From JAWKNZ01 sp041391425 (GTDB lineage: Bacteria; Bdellovibrionota_B; Oligoflexia; Oligoflexales; JAWKNZ01), in contig JAWKNZ010000002.1 of assembly GCA_041391425.1 (NCBI GenBank), positions 62,001-126,000 of the forward strand: a DNA stretch of 64,000 nt. The letters run 5' to 3'. The position numbers and the translations under genes are program-made. Positions 1 through 9,047 of this stretch are shown here, one piece after another (position 1 is the stretch's first letter; each line of letters begins with the position of its first letter). The notes beneath the pieces were generated by a model that was not told the origin of the DNA, ran no database searches, and worked only from the letters and a program-made list of their open reading frames with translations.

Positions 1-893
1 GCTTGTCGAAGGCTATCTACTACGGAAATTATATTTGCATCAGCCTCTTTATAAACATCCAGAAATACGGCATCTTGCCCATTTGTTCGGGTTAGAGTTT
101 CTGGTTCAATAGCGCGTTCTTCAATGGTCGTGATATCAGATAGGTGGATTGCATTATTGCCAGGCTGATTGATAATTAGTGAACCAATTTCATTGATACT
201 TTTAAACTGTGAATTGACGCGAACGAAAGTTTCTTTCTCTCCATGCTCAAATTTGCCACTAGGCATGCTTATATTTTCTTCTCTTAGAATTTGAACTATA
301 TCAGCAGGCCGGATTCCAAATTTTTCTAATGATCCTTTGGAAAACAAGATCGCGATTTCCTTTTCTCTACCGCCTTTAATAATGCTTGTAGCAATACCAG
401 GAAATGTTTCAATTACAGGCTTAATGTTTTGATCTAGTATAGCTCTTATTGTAACAGTATCTATAGTTTCCGAACTAAAGCTAATTCTAGCGATAGGCTC
501 AAAGCTTGGATCAAATCTTAAGATTTTGGGTTTTTCTGCTTTGTCGGGAAATTGCTGTCTGTCGAGAGCTTCTCGTATTTCTTGAATTGCTCTATCTATA
601 TCATGTGACCAGCTGAATTTTAACTTGACGATAGACTTTGACGGTTGAGAAAAAGACTCAATTTTTTTTAAACCGCTTAAGGTCCCTAAAGACTTCTCGA
701 TTGGTTTGGTGATTAATCTTTCTACTTCTTTAGGGGAAGCATCAGGGTATGCAGCCTCCACAGTTAATGTTGGCTCATTTAAGTCTGGTAAGAGAGTTTG
801 TGGTAATCGCAAAAAAGAGATGATCCCAAATATCATGATTCCAACTGTAATCATGATAACAGCAACAGGTCTTTGTATATAAGGAAGGTCCAC
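1..893 (-). CDS. RND efflux permease, N-terminal part (runs off window)
   Basis: Inner-membrane pump of the AcrB/MexB/CusA (RND) superfamily, which drives export through an adaptor and TolC. Reading from a GTG at 893, the frame is open to the window edge (about 297 codons). It begins VDLPYIQRPVAVIMI, the typical short cytoplasmic start followed by transmembrane helix 1. Next comes LPQTLLPDLNEPTLTVEAAY, then ASPKEVERLITKPIEKSLG, the conserved start of the porter domain. The C-terminal two thirds lie outside the window. The start is 3 bases after the stop of the adaptor gene, so the three genes are one operon in the order TolC, adaptor, pump. Substrate cannot be told from this part; it resembles the multidrug (HAE1) type more than heavy-metal pumps. 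Confidence 0.9.
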   Translation of the reverse strand, partial: MDLPYIQRPVAVIMITVGIMIFGIISFLRLPQTLLPDLNEPTLTVEAAYPDASPKEVERLITKPIEKSLGTLSGLKKIESFSQPSKSIVKLKFSWSHDIDRAIQEIREALDRQQFPDKAEKPKILRFDPSFEPIARISFSSETIDTVTIRAILDQNIKPVIETFPGIATSIIKGGREKEIAILFSKGSLEKFGIRPADIVQILREENISMPSGKFEHGEKETFVRVNSQFKSINEIGSLIINQPGNNAIHLSDITTIEERAIEPETLTRTNGQDAVFLDVYKEADANIISVVDSLRQ

Positions 894-896
894 AGT

Positions 897-2165
897 TTAA
901 AATCTCTCTAAAATTTTCAATTTCGCAGCATCGGCCAGCTGGTATATGCCAACAACGATTATTTCAGAACCATCTTTTAAGACTTTGGCTGGTTTTGGTT
1001 GATCCCTTGTCAGTGCGTACTCTCCACTTGCAAGCTGTTGTATATTGACAGGAATTTTTCTAGCGCGTGGCACTTTCTTGATTAATTCAACTAATTCTGT
1101 ATTTTTAGAAGATGGCTCAGGTTTTTTTTCGTCTTTATTATCTTTAGCTAAGGCGGTATTAGAGTTCTTTTGGTCTTCTCCTTCTTTTGTTGTGCTATTC
1201 TGAGTCAGTTTTGCGAGTTCTGTGTCAATTTCATTTTTAGTAGCATTATCTGGAATAAAAACATAAGGCGTATTTCCTTCAAATACGACTGAATTTTCTG
1301 GCAGTACTAATTTTTCCTGAGAATCGCCAAGAGGAACTTTGATCGTTATTCTCTCCCCAGCAAGAAATTTATGATTATTATTAGCAACCTCGAAATAGAT
1401 CAAAATTGTACCTGTATTGATGTCAGCTACAGGTGAAATCCTAGTTACTGTTGCATTCTTTCCAATTCCTCGCCCAAAGAGATCAACTTGCATATGCATT
1501 TGAATATCTTGTTTATATGCTAATGGCAGGGCAAATGTGCCTTTTAACGTAGTATCTTTAACAACTCTAATTGGGGCCCTTTTATTATAACTGCTTCTAC
1601 TAGCTCCTATCTGTAAATCATTGTATGCAATGATACCGTCAAAAGGAGCTTTAACAGACATTTGTCTAAGGCTTTCTTCGGCCTCTTTTAGTGCAATCTG
1701 ACTTTGTTCTAATTTAATTCTCGATTCTTCAAAAGCATCAAATGCAATATGATTATTGCTATATAATTTTTTGCTGGCATTGTGCAAACGTTGTGCTTCA
1801 GTGAAATTAATCTTTGCTTTTTTATAATCAAAGGTAAGCTTGGCAGATTCAAGTTTTGCTATCACATCGCCTTTTTTGATCAAGTCGCCCGTTTGAAAAA
1901 AGACCTCTTTTACCGTATCACCTAGACTTAGTAGTATTTCTATGTCTTGCTGTGCTTCTAAAATCGCAGTGGACTGATAGTTATTTTGTATCGCACGTTT
2001 AGCAATTGTTTTAGTTTGAACAGGTATCCTCTGTTTCTCTATTTGTACTTCATAGTTTGGGCCACTGTTTTTTTCATTTGATTGAGATTCTTGGTTACCG
2101 CCTTTTTTATTTTGACATGCCAAAATAGCGACAAATAGTGTAGTTACAAAAAAGATTCTTTTCAT
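897..2165 (-). CDS. RND efflux periplasmic adaptor, lipoprotein (HlyD/MFP family)
   Basis: Membrane-fusion protein linking an RND pump to TolC. Residues 1-17 form a lipoprotein signal ending in the lipobox ILAC, with Cys17 as the lipidated residue. The lipoyl-like half motif EILLSLGDTVKEVFFQTGDLIKKGDVIAKL lies near residues 75-105. A charged helical hairpin follows (about 110-165), then MSVKAPFDGIIAYNDLQIG, the second lipoyl half, and beta-barrel regions. A Lys/Glu/Asn-rich insertion near residues 310-355 is longer than in most family members and is probably disordered. The gene lies 10 bases after tolC and 3 bases before the pump, so co-transcription is nearly certain. Family is clear; substrate is not. 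Confidence 0.9.
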   Translation of the reverse strand: MKRIFFVTTLFVAILACQNKKGGNQESQSNEKNSGPNYEVQIEKQRIPVQTKTIAKRAIQNNYQSTAILEAQQDIEILLSLGDTVKEVFFQTGDLIKKGDVIAKLESAKLTFDYKKAKINFTEAQRLHNASKKLYSNNHIAFDAFEESRIKLEQSQIALKEAEESLRQMSVKAPFDGIIAYNDLQIGASRSSYNKRAPIRVVKDTTLKGTFALPLAYKQDIQMHMQVDLFGRGIGKNATVTRISPVADINTGTILIYFEVANNNHKFLAGERITIKVPLGDSQEKLVLPENSVVFEGNTPYVFIPDNATKNEIDTELAKLTQNSTTKEGEDQKNSNTALAKDNKDEKKPEPSSKNTELVELIKKVPRARKIPVNIQQLASGEYALTRDQPKPAKVLKDGSEIIVVGIYQLADAAKLKILERF

Positions 2166-2175
2166 TCTCTTTATC

Positions 2176-3519
2176 CTAATTTTTAACGAAATAAAAAGTT
2201 AGTTTACCATATAGGTGAAAGAAGTTTGCTAACATTTTATAAAGAACAAACCGCTCTTTTTTAAGAGAGATTTCAGCATTCGTATAATCTTCCTCAGCAG
2301 TAAGTAGGTCAGTTGTCGATTTTTTCCCTAATTCATACTGTGCTTTGATTGATGCAAATTTCAATGATGCTGATTTTAATAGATCTTGACTGGCTGTTAT
2401 TAATTTTCCTTGAGCTATTAGCATTTCTTTAGCATCTGCGAGCTTATTCCATTCTTGTTCTAGTTTGTTTTTATAGCCATATTCAGCAGCAAACTGCTTC
2501 TGTATATCACTTTGGCGTTCGAAATAATCTTTACCTCCAGAAAAAATATTCCATGTCATGACTAGTGATGCGCTCAATAGATTATCTGGTTCGGAAGTGG
2601 ATAAGTAAGAATTGGAGTAGTTCTTCATGTAGTTGAGCTTGATATTAAGATCAGGAGCAAACTTCCAGAGAGATTCTTTTCGCAAGCTTTGATCGGCTGT
2701 TATTGAATGATTTAATGCTGTTATGTCGGATCGATTGGAAAGGGCTTCATCTATTGCCGCCTTGTCTATCTTAATAACAGTATTTTGCCAGTTATCTGCA
2801 TAAACTGGCACATCTTTTTCATTGGTCAATATGTCAGGAATTCTACGGTTATCGCTATATAGTAATATTCCTAATTTTCTCAGACTAGATTTTATTGTCG
2901 ATTCTGCATTTAATATTTCGATATTTATTTTTGCCAAAGCATGCTCAATTTGACCAAGATCAGATGGTGACCTTCTGCCAATGGATACTTCGGTCTTAAT
3001 TAAGTCATAGTTTTGTTCGCTTCGTGTCTTTTTTGCTGTTAATTCGATCAATGAGGCTTGAGCTTCTTGAAATGTATAATATATATCTATGACCTGGTTA
3101 ATAGTTTCCGATAGCATATAGTCATATTCGTCTTTTTCCTTTTGCCAGATTAACGATGAACGGTTGTATGCTCGATATACTTTCCCCTGTAAATCTATGG
3201 TTTCAGAAAGCGTTAGATTTAAGCTGTTTTCTGTTGATGAATACACGTTTTGTGGTTCGTCTTTTAATAATGAAGTATTTTTAGTTCTCTCAAAACTGCT
3301 ATCGACTCTGGGTAAGTAGCTCGATAGTACTGAAGATTTTTGCAGCCTTGCATTTTCGACTACGGCTTTTTTTTGTTTAAGCTCTAAACTATTTTCAATG
3401 GCAGATCTGATACATTCGCTTAAAGATAGGCCCGCGTTTTCCTCTGCATTAACTTTTGATGGCAGCAGCTGCAGGCCAAGGAAGGTGGATAAAACAACAA
3501 TAGATTTTAATGATTTCAT
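2176..3519 (-). CDS. TolC-family outer membrane efflux protein
   Basis: Outer-membrane channel of the tripartite efflux system encoded with the two downstream genes. It has a cleavable signal peptide (residues 1 to about 25, ending KVNAEE). Two repeats of long amphipathic helices follow the OEP pattern: LSLSECIRSAIENSLELKQ near the N-terminus, IGRRSPSDLGQIEHALAKI in the middle, and YELGKKSTTDLLTAEEDYTNAE near the C-terminus. The length of 447 residues is normal for the family. It is the first gene of the operon, so the promoter should lie in the very AT-rich 3520-3771 interval, which it shares divergently with the next gene. Confidence 0.9.
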   Translation of the reverse strand: MKSLKSIVVLSTFLGLQLLPSKVNAEENAGLSLSECIRSAIENSLELKQKKAVVENARLQKSSVLSSYLPRVDSSFERTKNTSLLKDEPQNVYSSTENSLNLTLSETIDLQGKVYRAYNRSSLIWQKEKDEYDYMLSETINQVIDIYYTFQEAQASLIELTAKKTRSEQNYDLIKTEVSIGRRSPSDLGQIEHALAKINIEILNAESTIKSSLRKLGILLYSDNRRIPDILTNEKDVPVYADNWQNTVIKIDKAAIDEALSNRSDITALNHSITADQSLRKESLWKFAPDLNIKLNYMKNYSNSYLSTSEPDNLLSASLVMTWNIFSGGKDYFERQSDIQKQFAAEYGYKNKLEQEWNKLADAKEMLIAQGKLITASQDLLKSASLKFASIKAQYELGKKSTTDLLTAEEDYTNAEISLKKERFVLYKMLANFFHLYGKLTFYFVKN

Positions 3520-3771
3520 ATTAAGTCACTTCAAATAACGTTATAATATTAATATACATTAAAATATTATCAAATCAATAAAAAATTTTATGCTAAAAAC
3601 TTTATAAAATATTAATAGTTTGTATAATTATACTTTTATAAAATGTTGCCTTTTTTAAATATTACTTAGTACGATGAATATTGGCTTTGCTAGCTCCCTG
3701 CAGGATTTTAACAAATGATATTGAGAATTTAATGAGTAGCAGGGTATACTCCAATAAAAAAAGGGGCAACC
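3520..3771. promoter_or_regulatory. Divergent AT-rich intergenic region between efflux operon and exported-protein genes
   Basis: No gene is seen in these 252 bases. The part nearest tolC contains an imperfect inverted repeat around 3543-3570 (an ATAATATT half-site, spacer, then AATATTAT) that could be an operator or simply reflect extreme A+T content. The plus-strand gene has a clear AAAAAGGGG ribosome-binding stretch just before its ATG. Promoters for both directions must lie here, but I cannot assign a convincing -35/-10 pair. Confidence 0.4.
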
Positions 3772-4887
3772 ATGACGGACTCTTCTCTTGATCTTTGCTT
3801 GAGTCAGCTGTCAGATGCCAGATTTGGAGAAAAAAAAAGCAAAATTGGGCAATATTGCCAAGGAAGTTTGTTGGCTATCCGCATTTTTGCTTTTTTGCCT
3901 TTTTCTATCTTTTGTATTTCATTCTGGCCTTTTTCAGCAGTGGCAGAAGAAGCTAATAAACAGATTTACATAGGCTCTTGTGTATTGGAGGTCGATCCTT
4001 CAGACCTTGCTTTTGAACAGTCGCCATACTTCTGCATCCAAGGAAGTTTAGGTTTGTCTGCCCTTTCAAGTTCACATTATCCCGAAAGTGCTACTAGTCG
4101 TTATATGCGTTTATATTTAGGAACGCATCCATATAGTCTTTTGTCCTTGCATTATAAAGGAGCTATATTTCATAAAAAATTTTTACAAAGTGCGCTTGAT
4201 GCTAACCAGATGAATCAGACAGAGTTGGGTATTGTTAAACTTGGTAATAGTGCAACTAATAATTTACGAGCTAGCATAGGCTGGCAGACATTACCAGTTG
4301 CAATAAATCACGATCCTTTTAAGCCATTGTTTTATCCAGAGAGTAGTTATGAAATTTGGGACACTCTAAAACAATCAATTGTTTTGACTTGGGATAATAT
4401 GTTCGATTTTCAAGTTAATTTAGGAGTTGCAAGAGAAAACGTTTCCTTGAGAGCTTCCTCATACAACAATGCTATTGCGATACAAGCCTTCTCAGATGTC
4501 TCATCGTTAGATGGAACAAGGTTTTCTGTTTCATTTTATTCTGAAGAAAATGGAATTAGAAGAGCGAGTGTTGGGGTGTTAAATATTTCTCGTAAAGATG
4601 AAATTTTTTCACTCGAATGGGTTAGGCAAAGATTAGATCCGACAGGGAAACTTTTTCCATTTCAGCAAGTGATTAGATTTACTTATGAAGGTAATGTTAG
4701 GCGAAGCTCTAAATGGTCATTTCTATATGACCATGTGCGTAAAATGTATCGTGAATCTAAAGTTGGTTATGAATACTTTCTATATAAAAATTTTTCTATA
4801 TCCAATGTGTTGTCTTATAGAGCTAGTGACAATGACAGTATTATAAGCTCGTGGAAATACTTAGTGAATGCTTCCGTAAAACTATGA
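3772..4887 (+). CDS. Exported protein, probable outer-membrane beta-barrel, unknown function
   Basis: 371 residues; I do not recognise a named family. A hydrophobic stretch (about residues 32-57, ending FSAVAEE) looks like a signal peptide, but it follows an unusually long 30-residue polar leader. The true start may therefore be further in, although the ATG used here has a strong AAAAAGGGG site 5-6 bases upstream. From about residue 95 the protein is rich in alternating polar/hydrophobic strands with aromatic residues (for example RLYLGTHPYSLLSLHYKG) and ends KYLVNASVKL. That pattern suggests an outer-membrane barrel, but this is inference. The next gene starts 19 bases later and also encodes an exported protein, so the two probably form an operon. 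Confidence 0.6.
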   Translation: MTDSSLDLCLSQLSDARFGEKKSKIGQYCQGSLLAIRIFAFLPFSIFCISFWPFSAVAEEANKQIYIGSCVLEVDPSDLAFEQSPYFCIQGSLGLSALSSSHYPESATSRYMRLYLGTHPYSLLSLHYKGAIFHKKFLQSALDANQMNQTELGIVKLGNSATNNLRASIGWQTLPVAINHDPFKPLFYPESSYEIWDTLKQSIVLTWDNMFDFQVNLGVARENVSLRASSYNNAIAIQAFSDVSSLDGTRFSVSFYSEENGIRRASVGVLNISRKDEIFSLEWVRQRLDPTGKLFPFQQVIRFTYEGNVRRSSKWSFLYDHVRKMYRESKVGYEYFLYKNFSISNVLSYRASDNDSIISSWKYLVNASVKL

Positions 4888-4906
4888 GCAATAATGGGGT
4901 TCTACG

Positions 4907-7612
4907 TTGAATTTGAAATGGTTATTATTTTTAATAATATGGATCCCTTCTTTGGTTTTGGCAACGTCTGAATCAGATGAAGATACCAAAATTACTGTGA
5001 TTTATGAGGACTCCAACACTTCAAAAAATGCCGATGATGCTTTCTTGCCAAAGATTGAAGAAATTTTTCAAAGCTCACTGTTGACTAATGGTTTGAATTC
5101 AGGTGCTGATGTCATCAATCGTTCTGTAGAGTCTTTGATGGAAGTTGTATTCTATAACTTAATGGATAACGAAGCTATATATAAGTTGACTGAAGATTCA
5201 TGGCTGACTCTTAGAGGTGAGAGAAAGGTATACTCAACGGCAGTTGGTGGCTATGTTGTGGTCGATCAAATTAATTTTGGTCCCAATTATTATAAAGAAT
5301 TATGGAAAATTCATGAAATACCAATAAATTTAGGCATTGATGGATCTGTACAGCTTTTAGAAATATATCCACGTTCGGATGCCGGACGTATTTGGCAGTC
5401 GGAGGAGTTGCCTCCTTGGAGAAAATGGCTGAATAATTGGTTTGGTCTTTTACCGTTGTTGACTCGGATATTGCCACCATCATTTAACTCTAATGAGCTA
5501 TATGATCCGGCCAGACAAGTGGAAGCATCGTATTCATTCCCACTATCTGTGGATTCTTTTTATAGCATGCCAATCGGATCGATTCGAAGCTATGGCTTGA
5601 CCGGAGGAGTAAAGATTCCGTTAAATTTAACCGGATTTATTGATGCAAAAACCCAAAGTTTTTTATCAAATTTAACAAATGTTGCAGCCGGAGTGCCGTA
5701 CACAATATTTACTAATGGAATTTATCGTATTAATGTTCTTAGAAAGTCAAAGGATTTGGTTTGGGTAGGCTTAAGTACAATAAAGCAAACAGGTCATTCT
5801 TTGGCGGGGATTGTTGGGAATACTCTATATGTTTTAGGAAATGCAATTCCTTCAATACCATGGGCAGGTCTACCTGTTCCCTTGTTTCCAATTGATATCG
5901 GTCTGACGAATGCCTTGCGAAAAAAATATGATCAGCTATTTGAATTTGATATGTCTAAAGACACTGCCAGACAAGCGTATTTAAAGGCAGTCAAGGGTGA
6001 CTTTGAACTTGCCGGACAAATGTCAGGTTTAGCTAAAGGCTTAAATGAAACAGGAGTCACATATCACTTTCTAAAAACAAGCCGTTCGATAGATAGTAAT
6101 TTTAAAACATCACGGAATGTATTTGTGACTAGGCAGGGTAGGATTCAGAGCAAAAGTAAAGCGGAAGTAAAAATAAAGGACAATGAGGGCGAGTTTCATA
6201 TTCTAGAAGCTAGTGAAGATGTTGAAGATACGAACTGGGATTTATTAGTCGGCAATGAGGAAATAAGGAATCGACTACAAGTAGAAATGAATGTTGAAAA
6301 AATTTCAATAAACTCTGAGAGTCAAAATGAGAGGCCATATAAATATATTTATGCAAGGGACAAAGAGCATAATATTCTTAGCTTAAATCTACAAATTAAA
6401 GATAGATATACTGATACACTAGAATATATCACCTATGTTGAAATGCTTAAAAATTTCTTAAAACGGGATCTTTCTTTTCTGCCGAAGTTTCCTAAAATAG
6501 ATCTAAGGCGCTCTCAAAACCGGAGAAAAAGTCTATATTTAGTAGATCCAGGATTGGAACGATTTTCTATTCATTCGATTCCTTTAGTTTTAGGGCGATT
6601 TAATAGTACAGCTTCTATAAAGCTAGGTGATAAAGAATTGAAGAATATTTTAAATAAATCTGAGAATGAGGTCTGGAGAGCTTGTGCTGTCGCATTTGAT
6701 CTTGATCCATTGGATTGGAGTGATGCAAAATCAAGAAGTAGTTTGTTGAAAAATTTACTGTGGCTGAGAAGATTTGTCATGTACCCTCTGCGTTTGTTTA
6801 ATGTTAGGTCATTCGAGTCGGATTCTATAGCTGAGATGAGAAATTTTGTTTCACGATTAAGAGCTATAAGAAAGAATGGAGAGCCTGAGGAGAATCTTGA
6901 TGCATTCGACGAACTGTTTAGCAGTGACCATCCTGATCGCATTGCTATAGCATTGCTAGAGCTAGCTGGCGTGGACACTACACAAAGGAGTGTGTCATTT
7001 TACACTAAGCCTGCTACATACTTGGATTCTCAATTGAAAAATAGATTTGGAAATTTAAATGGAGTTAATAGATCTTATGGAAGAAAAAGGGTAGAAGAAA
7101 AGAGACTGCATGTAATCAAGGAAAAATTATCTTCATTTTTTCCGACAGGTATTAAAGATCATAAAATTAGGCCGCATATTCTAAGTATAGAGGTTTTGAA
7201 TGAAGCAAATGATATATTATCAAAAACTGATAAAGCAATGAAAGATATTGTGATTAAGCTGAAATGCAATAAAATGGTGAATTTAAGTAGCGCCAAAATT
7301 TATGTTAAGTTAGAGCATGCTGGAAAAGTTCAAATTGGTAATCTTGTACTTATTGAAGATGTGGCAGAATTATCCGAAATTGAAAATGATCTAAAGCTTT
7401 CAGATGATAAAAATACATTATATGAACATAAATTTACTTTTTATCTTAATGGAATTTATAGCCCTTTTGAAAGCTTTATTTTAACTAAAGCCTTAGAGTT
7501 TGGTGGAGAATTTCAGTTAACTATATCAGTCTCTTCCGAAGGCGATGTTTGGAGTGATGAAAAGACTTTGACGTTTGGCTATCGCAACGGTAATTTAGCG
7601 AAACCGGAGTAG
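4907..7612 (+). CDS. Large exported protein, unknown function
   Basis: 901 residues starting at TTG 4907. Residues 1-19 form a clean signal peptide (LKWLLFLIIWIPSLVLA) followed by an acidic mature start (TSESDEDTK). No catalytic or family motif was recognised. The central part (about residues 200-340) is rich in Gly, Pro and aromatic residues. The C-terminal third is charged and mixed in structure, with an Arg/Lys-rich patch (RRSQNRRKS) near residue 535. The gene lies directly downstream of the barrel-like 371-residue protein; the pair may work together at the cell surface (inference). Codon usage and base composition look like those of the flanking genes. Confidence 0.6.
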   Translation: MNLKWLLFLIIWIPSLVLATSESDEDTKITVIYEDSNTSKNADDAFLPKIEEIFQSSLLTNGLNSGADVINRSVESLMEVVFYNLMDNEAIYKLTEDSWLTLRGERKVYSTAVGGYVVVDQINFGPNYYKELWKIHEIPINLGIDGSVQLLEIYPRSDAGRIWQSEELPPWRKWLNNWFGLLPLLTRILPPSFNSNELYDPARQVEASYSFPLSVDSFYSMPIGSIRSYGLTGGVKIPLNLTGFIDAKTQSFLSNLTNVAAGVPYTIFTNGIYRINVLRKSKDLVWVGLSTIKQTGHSLAGIVGNTLYVLGNAIPSIPWAGLPVPLFPIDIGLTNALRKKYDQLFEFDMSKDTARQAYLKAVKGDFELAGQMSGLAKGLNETGVTYHFLKTSRSIDSNFKTSRNVFVTRQGRIQSKSKAEVKIKDNEGEFHILEASEDVEDTNWDLLVGNEEIRNRLQVEMNVEKISINSESQNERPYKYIYARDKEHNILSLNLQIKDRYTDTLEYITYVEMLKNFLKRDLSFLPKFPKIDLRRSQNRRKSLYLVDPGLERFSIHSIPLVLGRFNSTASIKLGDKELKNILNKSENEVWRACAVAFDLDPLDWSDAKSRSSLLKNLLWLRRFVMYPLRLFNVRSFESDSIAEMRNFVSRLRAIRKNGEPEENLDAFDELFSSDHPDRIAIALLELAGVDTTQRSVSFYTKPATYLDSQLKNRFGNLNGVNRSYGRKRVEEKRLHVIKEKLSSFFPTGIKDHKIRPHILSIEVLNEANDILSKTDKAMKDIVIKLKCNKMVNLSSAKIYVKLEHAGKVQIGNLVLIEDVAELSEIENDLKLSDDKNTLYEHKFTFYLNGIYSPFESFILTKALEFGGEFQLTISVSSEGDVWSDEKTLTFGYRNGNLAKPE

Positions 7613-7882
7613 TGAAATCAAGTTATAGGTGAGTCAAGTTCCATCTGAAATTAAGTGCAATAATTGATTATCCAATAAAAACAATGAATTATAATGTTTT
7701 TGTTTATCCCGTAAAGATTTCTAGAGATCTCCCGATTATGATTAGGTGAAATTTGATTAACCTACTTTAATGGGACAGACGTCAGGCTTTAAAAAGGTAG
7801 ATCTTTGAAGATTTACTGTTTTAAAGCAGACTTTTCTTTTCAGGAAATTATAAATTTTATAATTATATAACCTAGGAATGTT

Positions 7883-8173
7883 ATGGAAGAAGATGAATTT
7901 GAAATTGCTTTAAAAAAAGAATTTTTGAATGAAGCTACCGAGCTCTTAGATGAATGTGAAGCCGTTTTTTTAGAGCTTGAAAAGGACATCAATTCCGAAG
8001 ATGCTATTGATCGAATTTTCCGTGCGGCACATACGATAAAAGGTGGAGCGTTGACTGTAGGGTTACACTCATTTGGTTCGTTCGCTCATGTTTTTGAGAA
8101 TTTATTAGTGGCGATTAGGAATGGCGATATGTCGATCAGCTCTGAAATTATTGATACCCTGTTAAGGAAATGA
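7883..8173 (+). CDS. Histidine phosphotransfer (Hpt) domain protein
   Basis: 96 residues consisting almost entirely of an Hpt helical bundle, as at the N-terminus of CheA. The phospho-accepting His50 lies in IFRAAHTIKGGALTVG, which matches the family signature HTIKGG. It relays phosphate between a histidine kinase and a response regulator. The open frame ends at a TGA just 4 bases before a response-regulator gene in the next frame, and the last Hpt helix seems cut short. The downstream frame continues plausibly (NDKMREFITAVSAN), so the two may be one Hpt-REC protein split by an indel. No kinase is adjacent. Confidence 0.75.
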   Translation: MEEDEFEIALKKEFLNEATELLDECEAVFLELEKDINSEDAIDRIFRAAHTIKGGALTVGLHSFGSFAHVFENLLVAIRNGDMSISSEIIDTLLRK

Positions 8174-8177
8174 CAAA

Positions 8178-8969
8178 ATGCGTGAGTTTATTACCGCTGT
8201 TTCTGCCAACTCTGAAGAAAGTGTTTCATGTGAAGGCGTTGCTGATGAGATAAAATCGCATACTAACTCTGCAGGTGAGAAGCGGACTTTAAATGCTAAA
8301 AAAGATTCAGAACTTGAAAGTACTCAAGTAGAACAGATATCTACTATTGAATCTATTGTCGAAGAGAGCCCTTTAGAGAAAATTTGGAATGGGCAAGGTG
8401 CTTCTTTTGGCAAAGAACAGAAGGTTTTAGTTTGTGACGATGAACCCGATATACTCGATCTTTTGCAAGAAATTGTAGGATTATTAGGCGTGACTGTTAT
8501 TGCCGCAAATAATGCTGTTGAGGCATTAAAATTATTAGAAAGTGAATCGGTAGATGTCATAATTAGTGATTTAAAGATGCCTATGATGGATGGGATTGAG
8601 TTTATCGAAGAGGTGCGAAAAACGAATTTAAATGTCCCTGTTATTTTTTGCTCTGCTTTTGCTGATAGACGGGAGTTAATTAAGTTTATGGATTTGGGCG
8701 CATATGGTTTTATTGATAAGCCGTTTGAAAGTGAAAGAGTTGAATGGATGGTGAGAAGTGCTTTGGCATTAAAAATAATGAGAGATGGAGTTGTTAAACT
8801 ATCGAAGCTTAATTTCAATGCCTATATAAATATGGTGAAAATATTAACCATAGTTGAGGGTGATAATATTAATACAAAAGATCTAAAAGCTTTGCAAATA
8901 AAGTTGGGCGAAAAATTGGGAGATATTAGCTCAATTACCAATTCTTTGTTGAAAATGAGAAAGCATTAA
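8178..8969 (+). CDS. Response regulator with REC domain
   Basis: 263 residues. The N-terminal 80 residues are polar and low in structure. A receiver domain occupies roughly residues 82-200: acidic pair Asp87/Asp88 (LVCDDEP), phospho-acceptor Asp131 (IISDLKMPMMDG), the Thr/Ser switch region (VIFCSAF) and the conserved Lys181 (IDKPF). The C-terminal 60 residues are helical and carry no recognised DNA-binding or enzymatic domain. An AAGGA ribosome-binding site at 8164-8168 sits 9 bases before the ATG inside the end of the Hpt gene. Independent, coupled translation is therefore possible, but a frameshifted Hpt-REC fusion fits equally well. Confidence 0.8.
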   Translation: MREFITAVSANSEESVSCEGVADEIKSHTNSAGEKRTLNAKKDSELESTQVEQISTIESIVEESPLEKIWNGQGASFGKEQKVLVCDDEPDILDLLQEIVGLLGVTVIAANNAVEALKLLESESVDVIISDLKMPMMDGIEFIEEVRKTNLNVPVIFCSAFADRRELIKFMDLGAYGFIDKPFESERVEWMVRSALALKIMRDGVVKLSKLNFNAYINMVKILTIVEGDNINTKDLKALQIKLGEKLGDISSITNSLLKMRKH

Positions 8970-9047
8970 TAGAATTAATGTCTGGATAGATTTGTATTTA
9001 TTTCCTGCAAATTTGCATGAATTTATAGTCTAATGACCTTGAAGTGT

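Noticed and set aside
8324..8818. 164-codon minus-strand frame inside the response regulator gene
   Set aside because: It is the antisense of a REC domain with clear phospho-acceptor motifs and has no ribosome-binding site or protein-like composition.
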